From NCBI RefSeq assembly GCF_005222835.1, contig NZ_STGA01000073.1, forward strand, positions 124,001 through 188,000: DNA of 64,000 bases. Reading direction: 5' to 3'. Shown piece after piece: positions 26,411-36,301 of this stretch (position 1 is the stretch's first letter; every line of letters begins with the position of its first letter). Made by a program: the position numbers and the translations under genes. The notes beneath the pieces are model-generated. The model ran no database searches, was not told the origin of the DNA, and saw only the letters and a list, made by a program, of their open reading frames with translations. The DNA comes from Rhizobium sp. FKY42. GTDB lineage: Bacteria > Pseudomonadota > Alphaproteobacteria > Rhizobiales > Rhizobiaceae.

Positions 26411-28513
26411 TTGCGCAATAACGACCTTCAAAAATCGGCATCGGCTGGAGAGCAGGAACGGCGAGACGGGATGCACCCCGGCAACCGCTTGCTCGGTCGC
26501 GTCGTTGCCTGCACGGGATCACGCGCGACAATCTCGGCAGTGACCGAAGGTGGCTCGACCGAGCTCTCCGAACTGTGGTCAGTCGGCCGGTTGATTTCCA
26601 TCAGCGTCGGAACGAACCGCGTCGTTGCCCTCACCTGCTCCATGGCAACAGCCGGGAACCAATGGGGCGAAACGCGCGACAACGAATTCCACGTCGAGGT
26701 CGAACTGCTCGGAGAAGTGCGCGTCGGACCGGACGGGCGCGAAGAGTTCAGCGGCGGCATTTCCGCCTATCCCTATCTCGGCGCCATCGCCCATCGAATT
26801 CGCTCCGCCGACCTCGTTCGCATCTATGATACCGGCAAGGCGGATACCTGTGTGGTCGGAAAGCTGACGCAGGACGAAAGCATCGACGCAGCGATACACA
26901 TCCCTTCGATGCTTTCCAAGCATTTCGCCATCGTTGGCTCCACCGGCGTTGGCAAGTCCACCGCCGTCTCGCTGCTTCTGCACAAGGCGATTGAAATCGA
27001 CCCCAAGCTGCGTGTTCTCATTCTGGATCCGCACAACGAGTTCGCCGCCGCATTTCCAGACCATGCCGTGGTCATAGACACGGACAATCTGGACCTGCCC
27101 TTCTGGCTGATGCGTCTGGACGAATTCTCCGAAATTGTATTTCGCGGACGCCCGGCCGTAGCCGAAGAACTGGACATCCTGCGAGACCTGATTCCGGAAG
27201 CCAAGAAAGCCTTTCGTGGCAGCGAATCCTCGCTGATGCGCAGGCAGACCGAACGAAGCTCGGTCACAGCAGACACGCCTGTTCCCTACCGCATGGCCGA
27301 TCTTCTGGCACTGATCGACGAGCGTATAGGCCGCCTGGAGGGTCGCAGCGAAAAGCCCGCACTCCGTTCGCTGAAGATGCGCATCATGGCGGCGATCAAC
27401 GATCCCCGCTATCACTTCATGTTCTCCAACAACACGATCAATGACACGATCATGGAGACCATTGCCCATATCTTCCGAATTCCAGGAGACGATCGCCCTA
27501 TTTCCACCTTCCAGCTGTCTGGTATCCCTTCAGAAGTCGTGAATTCGGTCGCCTCCATCCTGTGCCGCATGGCCTTTGAGTTGGCGCTGTGGAGCGACGG
27601 TGCCATCCACATGTTGGTGGTTTGCGAAGAGGCACATCGCTACGTTCCGGCAGACCGTGACCTGGGCTTCTTCCCGACCCGCCAGGCGATTGCCCGCATC
27701 GCCAAGGAAGGTCGCAAATATGGCGTTTCACTGGGAGTCATCACCCAGCGCCCTGGAGAGCTGGATCAGACGATCCTCTCCCAGTGCTCGACCGTGTTTG
27801 CAATGCGGCTGGCCAATGATCGCGACCAGGACATCATCCGTTCGGCGATCCCCAACTCGTCTGTCTCCAATACGAGTTTCATTTCCTCCATCGGCAACGG
27901 TGAAGCGATCGCCTTTGGCGAGGCCATCACGGTTCCCATGCGCATGCGTTTCACCCGCCTGAGCGAAGATATGCTGCCAAAAGCGAACGGCGTATCCGAC
28001 AAGGGAAGCGAGATCACACCGGACAATGTCGACCTGCGGACGATTGTGACGCGCATGCGTGCAATCAGCGGCCCCGATATTTCTGCTTTCCAGAAAAGTG
28101 TCAGCGCTTCCGATCAGAGGGATGGCATGCGCCTGGATGCTCCGGCTAGCGAGCCGGAAGTGGAAAGCTGGGAGCGGGAACTGAAGGCACAGGTCGAGCG
28201 CCGTTATTCAAGCCCGGCTCCGGCACCTCCCTATTCTCCCGGTGCAGCACGTCTGACGCCCGTCGAGCCTCGGCTGGAATCCTATCGGCCGGATATGCTT
28301 CCCGGCGCACGCAATGAGCAGCCTGCCCCGGCCGAATCTCGCATCGTGCGGCGCGAGACTACACCAGAGCCCCCGCCGACCTACCCAGCGCAGACACGCT
28401 CCAATGGAAACGAAGATGTGCAGGCCGTTCGCAACACGCTTCTGCGCCGCGAAGGTTCTCTGCGGGACTCGCTTCTCAGAAAGCCGCTGAGCAGCCTCTA
28501 CGATAAGGATTGA
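26411..28513 (+). CDS. HerA-like hexameric ATPase (DUF87)
   Basis: 700 residues. N-terminal beta-barrel (HAS-barrel, about 22-150), then the HerA/FtsK-like motor: Walker A IVGSTGVGKST at 174-184, LILDPHNEF, Walker B MLVVCEEAHRYV near 405 and the arginine-finger/sensor segment GVITQRPGELDQTILSQCST. The C-terminal 150 residues are Pro/Glu-rich and disordered. HerA proteins pump DNA with the nuclease NurA in archaea; no NurA is beside it here, so bacterial role is unclear. Start TTG at 26411 has AGAGG at 7-base spacing; ATG at 26471 is an alternative. Confidence 0.9.
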   Translation: MRNNDLQKSASAGEQERRDGMHPGNRLLGRVVACTGSRATISAVTEGGSTELSELWSVGRLISISVGTNRVVALTCSMATAGNQWGETRDNEFHVEVELLGEVRVGPDGREEFSGGISAYPYLGAIAHRIRSADLVRIYDTGKADTCVVGKLTQDESIDAAIHIPSMLSKHFAIVGSTGVGKSTAVSLLLHKAIEIDPKLRVLILDPHNEFAAAFPDHAVVIDTDNLDLPFWLMRLDEFSEIVFRGRPAVAEELDILRDLIPEAKKAFRGSESSLMRRQTERSSVTADTPVPYRMADLLALIDERIGRLEGRSEKPALRSLKMRIMAAINDPRYHFMFSNNTINDTIMETIAHIFRIPGDDRPISTFQLSGIPSEVVNSVASILCRMAFELALWSDGAIHMLVVCEEAHRYVPADRDLGFFPTRQAIARIAKEGRKYGVSLGVITQRPGELDQTILSQCSTVFAMRLANDRDQDIIRSAIPNSSVSNTSFISSIGNGEAIAFGEAITVPMRMRFTRLSEDMLPKANGVSDKGSEITPDNVDLRTIVTRMRAISGPDISAFQKSVSASDQRDGMRLDAPASEPEVESWERELKAQVERRYSSPAPAPPYSPGAARLTPVEPRLESYRPDMLPGARNEQPAPAESRIVRRETTPEPPPTYPAQTRSNGNEDVQAVRNTLLRREGSLRDSLLRKPLSSLYDKD

Positions 28514-29418
28514 ACCGGGCCGTAGGGGTCAAATCTCTCCCAGCTTTCATCCATCTGATTGCGGAACCACGTCATTTGGCGCTTGGCATATTGCCTCGTC
28601 AAAGCCGAGCCTCGCTCGACAACCATTTCGCGCGTCATGTCTCCACGCAGATGCGCGGCGATTTCCGCAACGCCAATCGCTTTCATTGCCGTCGCATCCG
28701 AAGGAGGATCGAGCGCAAGAAGTCGCTCGACTTCCTCGACCGCGCCTGTCGCCAGCATGATGTCGAAACGCCGGTTGATACGATCATGCAAAAGACCACG
28801 GTCCGGAAGAACGACGAGCTTGCGGCTTCGAGCGGGATCGACGATGATCGGCCCTGATTGCTGCTGGAAATAGGCAATGGACTTGCCCGTAGCACTGAAC
28901 ACCTCCAGCCCTCGCACAATCCGGTGTCCGTCGGTCGGGTTGAGGCGCTCGGCAAGCTGGGGATCGCAGCCGCGAAGCACGTTATGGAGAGCTTCAGGCC
29001 CATCATCGAGCAGACGCTGACGCAAACCATCCCGGATCTCAACTGGGATCTCCGGCATATCGGAGAGGCCGCCAGTCAGGGCCTTGAAGTAGAGACCGGT
29101 GCCACCCACAAACACAGGCAAACGGCATTCTTTTCTGAGTTTGGGAAGAAGCGCCTGCACATCTCTCAGCCAGTCCCCGGTCGAATAGCTGCAAACAGCC
29201 GACACATGACCGTAGAGATGGTGCGGAATTCCGTCCATCTCCTCTTCGGAAGGGCGCGCAGTCAGCACCCGCAACGTGTCGTAGACTTGCATGCTGTCTG
29301 CATTGATCACGACACCGTTGTGTTGACGGGCAAGCGATAGCGCAAGCGCCGACTTGCCGCCCGCCGTTGGCCCGGTTATCAGGATGGCCTCGAAATCTTG
29401 CCGAAGGTTATTCATCAT
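28498..29418 (-). CDS. miaA: tRNA dimethylallyltransferase
   Basis: Transfers dimethylallyl to A37 of tRNAs reading UNN codons. 306 residues. P-loop ITGPTAGGKSALAL near residue 15, INADSMQVYDTL (substrate-binding Asp), FVGGTGLYFKAL, and C-terminal TRQYAKRQMTWFRNQ, all signature elements. The start codon doublet ATGATG (29413-29418) overlaps the divergent serB ATG, so both genes' ribosome binding sites lie inside one another's coding sequence. Its 3' end overlaps the HerA-like gene by 16 bases, tail to tail. Confidence 0.97.
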   Translation of the reverse strand: MMNNLRQDFEAILITGPTAGGKSALALSLARQHNGVVINADSMQVYDTLRVLTARPSEEEMDGIPHHLYGHVSAVCSYSTGDWLRDVQALLPKLRKECRLPVFVGGTGLYFKALTGGLSDMPEIPVEIRDGLRQRLLDDGPEALHNVLRGCDPQLAERLNPTDGHRIVRGLEVFSATGKSIAYFQQQSGPIIVDPARSRKLVVLPDRGLLHDRINRRFDIMLATGAVEEVERLLALDPPSDATAMKAIGVAEIAAHLRGDMTREMVVERGSALTRQYAKRQMTWFRNQMDESWERFDPYGPVQSLS

Positions 29419-30307
29419 GGCTCTCGTTGCCACGCTCATTGCCCATCCGTCAAATCCTGTTCTTGATGCCAAGGCGGGAGAACGCGCAGCCGAAGCCGTC
29501 AACGCCGCTGGTCTTTATTGGCTGGCCGATGGCATTGCCTGCGATGTGGCGCTTCGCAACGAAGCCGATGCGGCGGTAAGCGAGCAGCAGTTGCGCCACG
29601 CCCTTTCCGACCTTCCGATCGATGTCGTCGTTCAGCATGTAGAAACGCGCCGGAAGAAGATCCTGATCGCCGACATGGATTCCACCATGATTGGTCAGGA
29701 ATGTATTGATGAGCTTGCGGATGTCGTTGGGCTGAAGGAGCAGGTATCCGCCATCACTGCCCGTGCCATGAACGGCGAAATCGCGTTTGAACCGGCACTG
29801 CGAGAACGGGTGGCGCTTCTGAAGGGTCTCCCGATCACGGTCGTGGATGATGTCATTGCCAAGCGCATCACGCTCACCTCCGGTGGGCCGGAACTCATCG
29901 CCACCATGCGCGCCAAAGGCTTCTACACCGCGCTCGTATCGGGCGGTTTCACCGTTTTCACCAGCAGAATCGCAGACATGCTAGGCTTCCATGAAAACCG
30001 TGCGAACATTCTGCTGGAGAAAGACGGCATCCTCACTGGAGAAGTGGCCGAACCTATTCTCGGCAAGCAGGCCAAGGTCGACGCGCTGAACGATATCGCT
30101 GAAAAGCTTGGGATCTCCCCGGATGAGGCAATGGCAGTCGGCGATGGCGCGAATGATCTCGGCATGCTCGGCCTTGCCGGCTCCGGCGTTGCGCTCCATG
30201 CAAAGCCCACAGTATCGGCGCAGGCGAAGATGCGCATAGACCATTCGGATCTGACAGCGCTTCTCTACATTCAAGGCTATCGCAGAAGCGATTTCGTCAC
30301 ACCATGA
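29417..30307 (+). CDS. serB: Phosphoserine phosphatase
   Basis: Last step of serine synthesis. 296-residue HAD phosphatase: N-terminal ACT-like regulatory half (residues 1-75), then the nucleophile motif LIADMDSTMIGQECIDELAD near residue 80, motif II LVSGGFTVF, and motif III/IV GDGANDLGMLGLAGSG. The RR-KKILIAD linker is conserved in rhizobial SerB. ATG at 29417 shares two bases with the miaA start codon on the other strand. It overlaps the next gene by four bases (ATGA). Confidence 0.97.
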   Translation: MALVATLIAHPSNPVLDAKAGERAAEAVNAAGLYWLADGIACDVALRNEADAAVSEQQLRHALSDLPIDVVVQHVETRRKKILIADMDSTMIGQECIDELADVVGLKEQVSAITARAMNGEIAFEPALRERVALLKGLPITVVDDVIAKRITLTSGGPELIATMRAKGFYTALVSGGFTVFTSRIADMLGFHENRANILLEKDGILTGEVAEPILGKQAKVDALNDIAEKLGISPDEAMAVGDGANDLGMLGLAGSGVALHAKPTVSAQAKMRIDHSDLTALLYIQGYRRSDFVTP

Positions 30308-30891
30308 TCGGAGGTGGGGCACCGCGGATCATTCTGGAAACGGAGCGGCTGGTTCTGCGAAGCTGGCTTGAGCAGGACCGCGATCTTTTTCGGGAGATCA
30401 ATGCAGATCCGAAGGTGATGGAGTTCTTCCCATTCCGCCGCAATCATGCGGAAGCCGATGCGCTGTTTGATCGCGTCAACGCGATGATCAAGGAAGATGG
30501 CCTCGGCTTCTACGCTGTGGAATTGAAGGAGACGGGCGAAGCCATGGGCTTCTGCGGTCTGGCTCCGGCCAACATGCCGGGCATCTTTCCCCAAGAGACG
30601 ATCGAGATCGGCTGGCGCCTCGCCACCCGTTTCTGGGGGAACGGTTATATCACAGAATCCGCAAGCGCACTGATCGGCCACGGCTTCCGCGCGATGCATC
30701 TGGCGGCAATCGTTTCCTTCGCGGTAGAGAATAATCACCGGTCAACAGCGGTAATGAAGCGCATTGGCATGCGGCGCTGCCCGGAAATGGATTTTGACCA
30801 CCCGCGCGTGCCGGATACACACCCGCATCTCAAACGGCATGTCACCTACGCAATCGTGAACGAAGCAGTGATGCCCGACTTCAGGGACTGA
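30304..30891 (+). CDS. GNAT acetyltransferase, RimJ/RimL type
   Basis: 195-residue N-acetyltransferase of the Acetyltransf_3 subfamily. ILETERLVLRSW start, PFRRNHAEADALFDR, IEIGWRLATRFWGNGYITES (motif A with the acetyl-CoA pyrophosphate loop) and SFAVENNHRSTAVMKRIGM (motif B). Substrate unknown. The ATG overlaps the serB stop by four bases, implying translational coupling to serine synthesis. Confidence 0.9.
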   Translation: MIGGGAPRIILETERLVLRSWLEQDRDLFREINADPKVMEFFPFRRNHAEADALFDRVNAMIKEDGLGFYAVELKETGEAMGFCGLAPANMPGIFPQETIEIGWRLATRFWGNGYITESASALIGHGFRAMHLAAIVSFAVENNHRSTAVMKRIGMRRCPEMDFDHPRVPDTHPHLKRHVTYAIVNEAVMPDFRD

Positions 30892-30900
30892 AGGCCCGCT

Positions 30901-32436
30901 CTATTCGAGAGGGATTGCAACGAAACGCAACTGTCCGTCCGGTCCGGCAATCATCATATGCGCGTTGCGGCGCCCCTCACCCTTCAGCTCGTTGATCCGG
31001 TTGATGACATCTTCCGGCGATGACGTGAAGCTCTGGCCGACTTCCACGATGACTTCACCCACCTTCAGACCCTTTTCCGCCGCAGGAGAACCCGCCTGCA
31101 CGGCGGTGATAACAACCCCTTCGACGCTATCGGCAATGCCGAAGTTTTTTTGACGTTCATCTGTCAGGTCGGAAAGAGTGAGGCCCAGAACGGAGACCGT
31201 ATCCTGTGGCGGCTGGGGCACCTGATTCTGGCCATCCTTTTTCTGATCCTTCTCGGCAAGGGCCGGCGCATCGTCACCCGTCTCGGGCTCGGCCCCATCC
31301 TCAAGACGGCCGAGAGTAACCTTGACGGTCTGTTGCTTGCCATCACGCATGATGATGACATCTACTGCCTTGCCGACAGGGCTTTCGGCGACTGCGAGCG
31401 GAAGATCGCGCATTTCCTTGACCTGCTTGCCGTCGAAGGTGATGATCACATCACCAGCCTTGATCGTGCCGTTGTCGACGGGACCACCCTTGATCACGCC
31501 GGAAACGAGAGCGCCACGCGCTTCCTTCAGGCCCAGGCTCTCGGAAACCTCATCCGTCACGGGTTGGATGCGCACGCCGAGCCAGCCGCGACGGGTTTCA
31601 CCAAACTCGATAAGCTGCTGCACGATGTTCTGCGCAAGCTCTGTCGGCACCGCAAAACCGATCCCGATCGAGCCGCCACTTGGGGAAATGATCGCGGTGT
31701 TGATGCCGATCACCTCGCCATACATGTTGAACAGCGGGCCACCGGAATTGCCCTTGTTGATGGCGGCATCGGTCTGGATGAAGTTGTCATAGGGTCCGGC
31801 ATTGATGTTACGGCCACGCGCCGAGATAATGCCGATCGTCACCGAACCGCCAAGCCCGAACGGGTTGCCGATGGCCATGACCCAGTCGCCGATCCGCATT
31901 TTCTTGGAATCGCCGAACTTCACCGCCTTGAGGGGCGCCTTTGGCTCGACCTTCAGGACCGACAGGTCGGTCTTGGTATCCGTGCCGACGAGCTTTGCCT
32001 TCAGCTTGGAACCATTGGGAAAAATGACTTCGATATCATCCGCGCCTTCGATGACATGGTTGTTGGTGACAACATAGCCGGAAGGATCGATGACGAAACC
32101 AGAGCCCAGCGAGTTGACCTTGCGGTTTCCCTGACCTTTTTCCTGACCATCGAAAAAGTCGTCGAAGAATTCCTGGAACGGTGAGCCCTTCGGCGATTGC
32201 GGGCTGGCGCCCTCACCCTTGACACTCTGTGAAGTGGAAATGTTGACGACGGCATCCAGCAGGCCCTCCGCAAGATCGGCGACAGAGCCCGGTCCAGGCT
32301 GGGTCACCGCCATCTTTGGCGGGCTTGGGGCCACGTTGGGTGTCAGGGCAAATGCCGGGACCATCGGGCTTGTTGTCAGCGCAACGGCCAGAACGGATGC
32401 CAACGAATACCTCAAGGATAATTGGAAGGTGTTCAC
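30901..32436 (-). CDS. Periplasmic DegP/HtrA-type serine protease
   Basis: 511-residue trypsin-like protease with two PDZ domains, a DegP/MucD homologue. Signal peptide in residues 1-30 (hydrophobic LASVLAVALTT, AFA). Catalytic triad: His in VVTNNHVIEG, Asp in TDLSVLK, Ser in NKGNSGGPLF. PDZ1 begins near LGVRIQPVTDE; PDZ2 near LGLTLSDLTDE. A Lys/Gln-rich linker (EKDQKKDGQNQ) separates them. GTG at 32436 has GAGGAG at 7 bases; the upstream ATG at 32463 does not. It follows hflC on the same strand but after a terminator. Confidence 0.95.
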   Translation of the reverse strand: MNTFQLSLRYSLASVLAVALTTSPMVPAFALTPNVAPSPPKMAVTQPGPGSVADLAEGLLDAVVNISTSQSVKGEGASPQSPKGSPFQEFFDDFFDGQEKGQGNRKVNSLGSGFVIDPSGYVVTNNHVIEGADDIEVIFPNGSKLKAKLVGTDTKTDLSVLKVEPKAPLKAVKFGDSKKMRIGDWVMAIGNPFGLGGSVTIGIISARGRNINAGPYDNFIQTDAAINKGNSGGPLFNMYGEVIGINTAIISPSGGSIGIGFAVPTELAQNIVQQLIEFGETRRGWLGVRIQPVTDEVSESLGLKEARGALVSGVIKGGPVDNGTIKAGDVIITFDGKQVKEMRDLPLAVAESPVGKAVDVIIMRDGKQQTVKVTLGRLEDGAEPETGDDAPALAEKDQKKDGQNQVPQPPQDTVSVLGLTLSDLTDERQKNFGIADSVEGVVITAVQAGSPAAEKGLKVGEVIVEVGQSFTSSPEDVINRINELKGEGRRNAHMMIAGPDGQLRFVAIPLE

Positions 32437-32574
32437 AGTCAGGCTCCTCGTTCCGGAATGCATTAGCTATACGCCATCTAAGCGAGACGCTTCGTGAAAG
32501 ATAAGGCGGAATAGCGACAGGGGAAATTATCTTTTCGTGAGCCCACAGCGAAGTTACTGAACATGCGTGAGCGA

Positions 32575-32610
32575 CCACAAAAATGCAGAGGGCGGCTCGA
32601 AAGCCGCCCT
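32575..32610 (-). terminator. Terminator after hflC
   Basis: AGGGCGGCT/AGCCGCCCT stem with TTCG loop on the minus strand (32589-32610), followed by CTGCATTTTTG. It divides hflKC from the protease gene. Confidence 0.82.
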
Positions 32611-32620
32611 CGCCGTTTGA

Positions 32621-33553
32621 TTACTGCCGTGCAGGCTGCGTCGGTGCAGCTGGCGGCACGGCTCCTGCGGTCGAGCCGGAACTCTGGTTGAAGTACTTGA
32701 AGAACTGCGAATCCGGGCTGAGAACCATCGTCGTTCCCTTGTCGCTCAAAGCGGCCGTATAGGCACGCATGGAGCGATAGAACTCGAAGAAGCCAGGATC
32801 GCGAGCGAAGGCTTCCCCAAAGATCCGGTTACGCTGCGCATCACCCTCACCGCGGATGATTTCCGCATCGCGCTGGGCTTCCGAAACCAGTTCGACAACC
32901 TGACGATCCGCGATCGCACGACGGCGCTGGCCCTGTTCGTTACCACGAGCACGGATCAGCTCCGCTTCGGCAAGACGTTCTGCCTTCATGCGCTGATAGG
33001 TCTGCTGCGAGACTTCACGCGTCAGATCCGTACGACGGATGCGAACATCGCGAATGTTCAAGCCGAGGCTTTCCGCAGCCGCTTGAAGATCAGCGCGAAC
33101 TTCCTGCATCATCGCGGAACGTTCGTCCGAAAGCGCGGCGCTGAAGTTCCGCAGACCGTAGACACGGCGCAGAGCGGCATCGAGACGCGTGCGCAGACGC
33201 GATTCGGCAGCGTTACGATCACCCGAAACGGTACCGCGGAAGCGGCCGGCATCGGAGATCTGGTAGACTACGAAGGCATCGACTTCGTAGAAGGCGCCGC
33301 CGCGAACCTGAACGCGGATGTTGTCGATATCGAAGCGCAGAGCGCGGTTTTCGATATACTGAACGCGATCTGCATCCATGAAGGCGAAGGGCAGCTTGAA
33401 GTACAGGCCGGGCTGCGACTTCACCGACTGGATCTGACCGAAGCGCACGACGATTGCCTGCTCGCGCTCGTTCACGACAAAAACCGATGAATAGGCAAGG
33501 AACAGCACGAGGCCAAGGCCGATCAGGACGGCCGGGAGACGACTGGAGTTCAT
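32621..33553 (-). CDS. hflC: HflC, FtsH protease modulator
   Basis: 310-residue SPFH/stomatin-domain protein. Single N-terminal transmembrane helix (VLIGLGLVLFLAYSSVFVV), SPFH domain starting VNEREQAIVVRFG, and a helical stalk rich in ERLAEAELIRARGNEQGQ. With HflK it forms the large cage around the membrane protease FtsH. Its start codon overlaps the hflK stop (ATGA). Confidence 0.97.
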   Translation of the reverse strand: MNSSRLPAVLIGLGLVLFLAYSSVFVVNEREQAIVVRFGQIQSVKSQPGLYFKLPFAFMDADRVQYIENRALRFDIDNIRVQVRGGAFYEVDAFVVYQISDAGRFRGTVSGDRNAAESRLRTRLDAALRRVYGLRNFSAALSDERSAMMQEVRADLQAAAESLGLNIRDVRIRRTDLTREVSQQTYQRMKAERLAEAELIRARGNEQGQRRRAIADRQVVELVSEAQRDAEIIRGEGDAQRNRIFGEAFARDPGFFEFYRSMRAYTAALSDKGTTMVLSPDSQFFKYFNQSSGSTAGAVPPAAPTQPARQ

Positions 33554-34668
33554 GGACGGCCTCCCTGGTTCGTGTTGGTAGTACCCGCATTCGGACGGAT
33601 CATATCATTGAGCGGCAGGTAGGGAACAACACCCTGCTTGTCGTCCAGAATGATCTTGTTCGAGTTCTTAAGTACACCTTCCATGGTTTCCAGGAAGATA
33701 CGCTCACGCGTCACATCCGGAGCGACCTTATAGGCATCGTAGATGGACACAAAACGCTGTGCTTCACCGGTCGCCTCATTCACGACGCGATCCTTGTAGG
33801 CGGATGCCTCTTCGCGAACCTGTGCCGCCTGACCGCGTGCCTGACCAAGCTTCTGGTTGGCATACTGGTTGGCTTCTTCAACGAAACGATCTTCGTCCTG
33901 CTCGGCGCGCTGCACTTCTTCGAAAGCATCGGCAACCTCACGCGGTGGCGCTGCATCCTCGATCGGCACCGCATTGATCGCAATACCGGAACCATAGGTA
34001 TCCATGGTGCCCTGAATGATATCGCGAACCTCAGTAGAGATCTGTTCGCGCGCATTACGGAACACATCCTGCGCCGGACGACGGCCAACGACTTCACGCA
34101 TGGCGCTTTCGGCAACCTGCTGCAGCGTTGCGTTCGGGCTTTCGAGATTGAAGAGATAGGCGCGCGGATCGGTAACCGTAAACAGTACCGAGAACTGCAC
34201 ATTCACAATGTTCTGGTCGCCGGAAAGCATCAGGCCTTCGGTGGAATTCGCATTGCCGCGCCCACCAATATTCTGCTGCTGCTCGGTAACCTTCACGATC
34301 TCGACAGTTTCCACGGGCCAGAAATGCCAGTGAAGGCCCGGACCTGCAACCTCGTCCTTCGGCTTTCCGAAGCGAAGCTCTACGCCGCGCTCGTCCGGCT
34401 GAACCGTGTAGACCGACTGGAATGCTACAAATGCCAGAATGACGAGGAGAACGATTCCCAGCGCCCCACCATTGAACCCACCGGGAACTGCGCCGCGCAA
34501 CCGGTCCTGGCTGCGACGAATAATGTCCTCCAGGTCCGGCGGTCCGCCGTTACCCCCTCCATTGCCGCCGCCGCCGCCTCGGGGGCGATTGGGGCCTTGC
34601 CCCCAAGGCCCCTGATTATTGCCGCCGCCCCCCCAGGGACCGCCGCCATTCTGATTGCTCCAAGGCAT
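33550..34668 (-). CDS. hflK: HflK, FtsH protease modulator
   Basis: 372-residue partner of HflC. Low-complexity Gly/Asn/Pro-rich N-terminus (GGGPWGGGGNN type) of about 50 residues, transmembrane helix IVLLVILAFVAFQSVYTV, SPFH domain from VQPDERGVELRFGKP, and coiled C-terminus. The start at 34668 (MPWSNQNGG) has AGAGG upstream; the frame opens earlier. Gap of about 145 bases to folA on the same strand. Confidence 0.97.
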   Translation of the reverse strand: MPWSNQNGGGPWGGGGNNQGPWGQGPNRPRGGGGGNGGGNGGPPDLEDIIRRSQDRLRGAVPGGFNGGALGIVLLVILAFVAFQSVYTVQPDERGVELRFGKPKDEVAGPGLHWHFWPVETVEIVKVTEQQQNIGGRGNANSTEGLMLSGDQNIVNVQFSVLFTVTDPRAYLFNLESPNATLQQVAESAMREVVGRRPAQDVFRNAREQISTEVRDIIQGTMDTYGSGIAINAVPIEDAAPPREVADAFEEVQRAEQDEDRFVEEANQYANQKLGQARGQAAQVREEASAYKDRVVNEATGEAQRFVSIYDAYKVAPDVTRERIFLETMEGVLKNSNKIILDDKQGVVPYLPLNDMIRPNAGTTNTNQGGRP

Positions 34669-34813
34669 CAAAACCTCTTTGTTCGTGAAACTCCCACCCT
34701 CGATCAACCGCGCCGGAACTTGCGGCAGCCGGGTCTTGCCCCGTTATAGGTATGCGCAACACCGCTTTCAACGCGCCAAGGGGTCACTTCGCAGTGTTTG
34801 GTAACGAAATGTT

Positions 34814-35353
34814 TCAAATGGCCGCAGGGCGACGCCGATAAACGGCAAAAACGGTCGAAAAATTATCTTTTTCGCCCGCCGGCACGGTTTCTCTTTCCAC
34901 GCATTCAAACAGCTGCTCATCAACGACTGGAAAGTACGTGTCGCCGTCTTCGATTACCGCATCCACATGCGTGAGATACAGCGTATCGGCGAGCGGCAAG
35001 GCCTGAGTATAGATCTCGCCACCACCGATGACCGCAATCTCGCGGGCATTTGTCTCCACCGCAATCTCTTGGGCCCTCTCCAAAGCCCTTGCGAGCGAAT
35101 CAGCCGTTTCGACACCCTCAGCCGAACAGGATGGATCCCGTGTCACAACCACATGCGGACGCCCAGGGAGCGGGCGGCCGCCGAAACTCTCGAAGGTCTT
35201 GCGGCCGACGACAACCGGATTTCCCAGCGTCATCGCCTTGAAGCGCTTGAGATCGGTCGACAGCTTCCACGGCATGTCACCGTTGCGACCGATCACTCTG
35301 TTGGTGGAAACCGCCGCAATGAGGACGACTGGCCTTTTTGCGTCATCACCCAT
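34814..35353 (-). CDS. folA: Dihydrofolate reductase
   Basis: 179 residues. AAVSTNRVIGRNGDMPWKLS is the N-terminal active site; the acidic catalytic residue is followed by DLKRFKAMTLGNPVVVGRKT, and PGRPHVVVTRDP and VIGGGEIYTQ (NADPH loop) complete it. Recycles dihydrofolate made by thymidylate synthase. ATG at 35353 shares one base with the thyA TGA stop (TGATG), so the two are coupled. Confidence 0.97.
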   Translation of the reverse strand: MGDDAKRPVVLIAAVSTNRVIGRNGDMPWKLSTDLKRFKAMTLGNPVVVGRKTFESFGGRPLPGRPHVVVTRDPSCSAEGVETADSLARALERAQEIAVETNAREIAVIGGGEIYTQALPLADTLYLTHVDAVIEDGDTYFPVVDEQLFECVERETVPAGEKDNFSTVFAVYRRRPAAI

Positions 35354-36147
35354 CACACGGCCACCTTGGCCTTGATATGCGGATGCGCCTCATAGCCCAC
35401 CAGATTGAAATCCTCGAACGTGAAGCCGAAGAGATCGGTCACGTCGGGATTGATCTCCATGCGCGGCAACGGCTTCGGCTCGCGCTGGATCTGGATCTCG
35501 GCCTGCTCGAAGTGGTTTGAATAGATATGGGCATCGCCGAGCGTATGGATGAACTCACCCGGCTTGTAGCCCGTAACCTGTGCAACCATCATCGTCAGCA
35601 GCGCATAGGAGGCAATATTGAACGGAACGCCGAGAAAGATATCCGCAGAGCGCTGGTAGAGCTGACAGGAGAGCCGGTCCCCGGATACGTAGAACTGAAA
35701 AAGGCAATGGCAGGGCGGAAGCGCCATGTCATCAACCTGGGCAGGATTCCAGGCAGAAACGATATGGCGGCGTGAGTTCGGGTTCTTCCTGATCGCATCC
35801 ACAAGATTGGCGATCTGGTCCACATGGCCACCATCCGGCTTTGGCCAGGAACGCCACTGATAGCCATAGACCGGGCCGAGATTGCCCTGCTCATCCGCCC
35901 ATTCGTCCCAGATCGAAACACCGTTTTCCTTGAGGTAGGCGATGTTCGTGTCGCCCTTCAGAAACCAGAGTAGTTCGTGAATAATCGAGCGCAGATGAAG
36001 CTTCTTGGTGGTGACGATCGGGAAACCATCGGCCAGGTCGAAACGCATCTGATAGCCGAAGACCGACCGCGTACCCGTCCCGGTCCGGTCTCCCCGGTCC
36101 ATTCCGGTTTCCATAACGTGACGAAGAAGATCGAGATATTGTTTCAT
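35353..36147 (-). CDS. thyA: Thymidylate synthase
   Basis: 264 residues, the canonical length. [15 protein letters not shown] start, [20 protein letters not shown], folate segment [12 protein letters not shown], catalytic Cys in [13 protein letters not shown], and [12 protein letters not shown] near the C-terminus. Converts dUMP to dTMP; forms an operon with folA. Upstream lies the oppositely oriented ssrA region. Confidence 0.98.
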   Translation of the reverse strand: MKQYLDLLRHVMETGMDRGDRTGTGTRSVFGYQMRFDLADGFPIVTTKKLHLRSIIHELLWFLKGDTNIAYLKENGVSIWDEWADEQGNLGPVYGYQWRSWPKPDGGHVDQIANLVDAIRKNPNSRRHIVSAWNPAQVDDMALPPCHCLFQFYVSGDRLSCQLYQRSADIFLGVPFNIASYALLTMMVAQVTGYKPGEFIHTLGDAHIYSNHFEQAEIQIQREPKPLPRMEINPDVTDLFGFTFEDFNLVGYEAHPHIKAKVAV

Positions 36148-36301
36148 GACAGGCCTGTAGATTCTGCTGGAGCGCAATTATAGGCTCGAAGCCCGCAAAC
36201 GATAGTGCTCCTGGGTCTTATCCACGCTGCTTTGCCAATTGCATGAAGGGAATGCACAATCTCCCCTTTTCATCGCGCAGAGAAACACCTATATCAACCT
36301 T

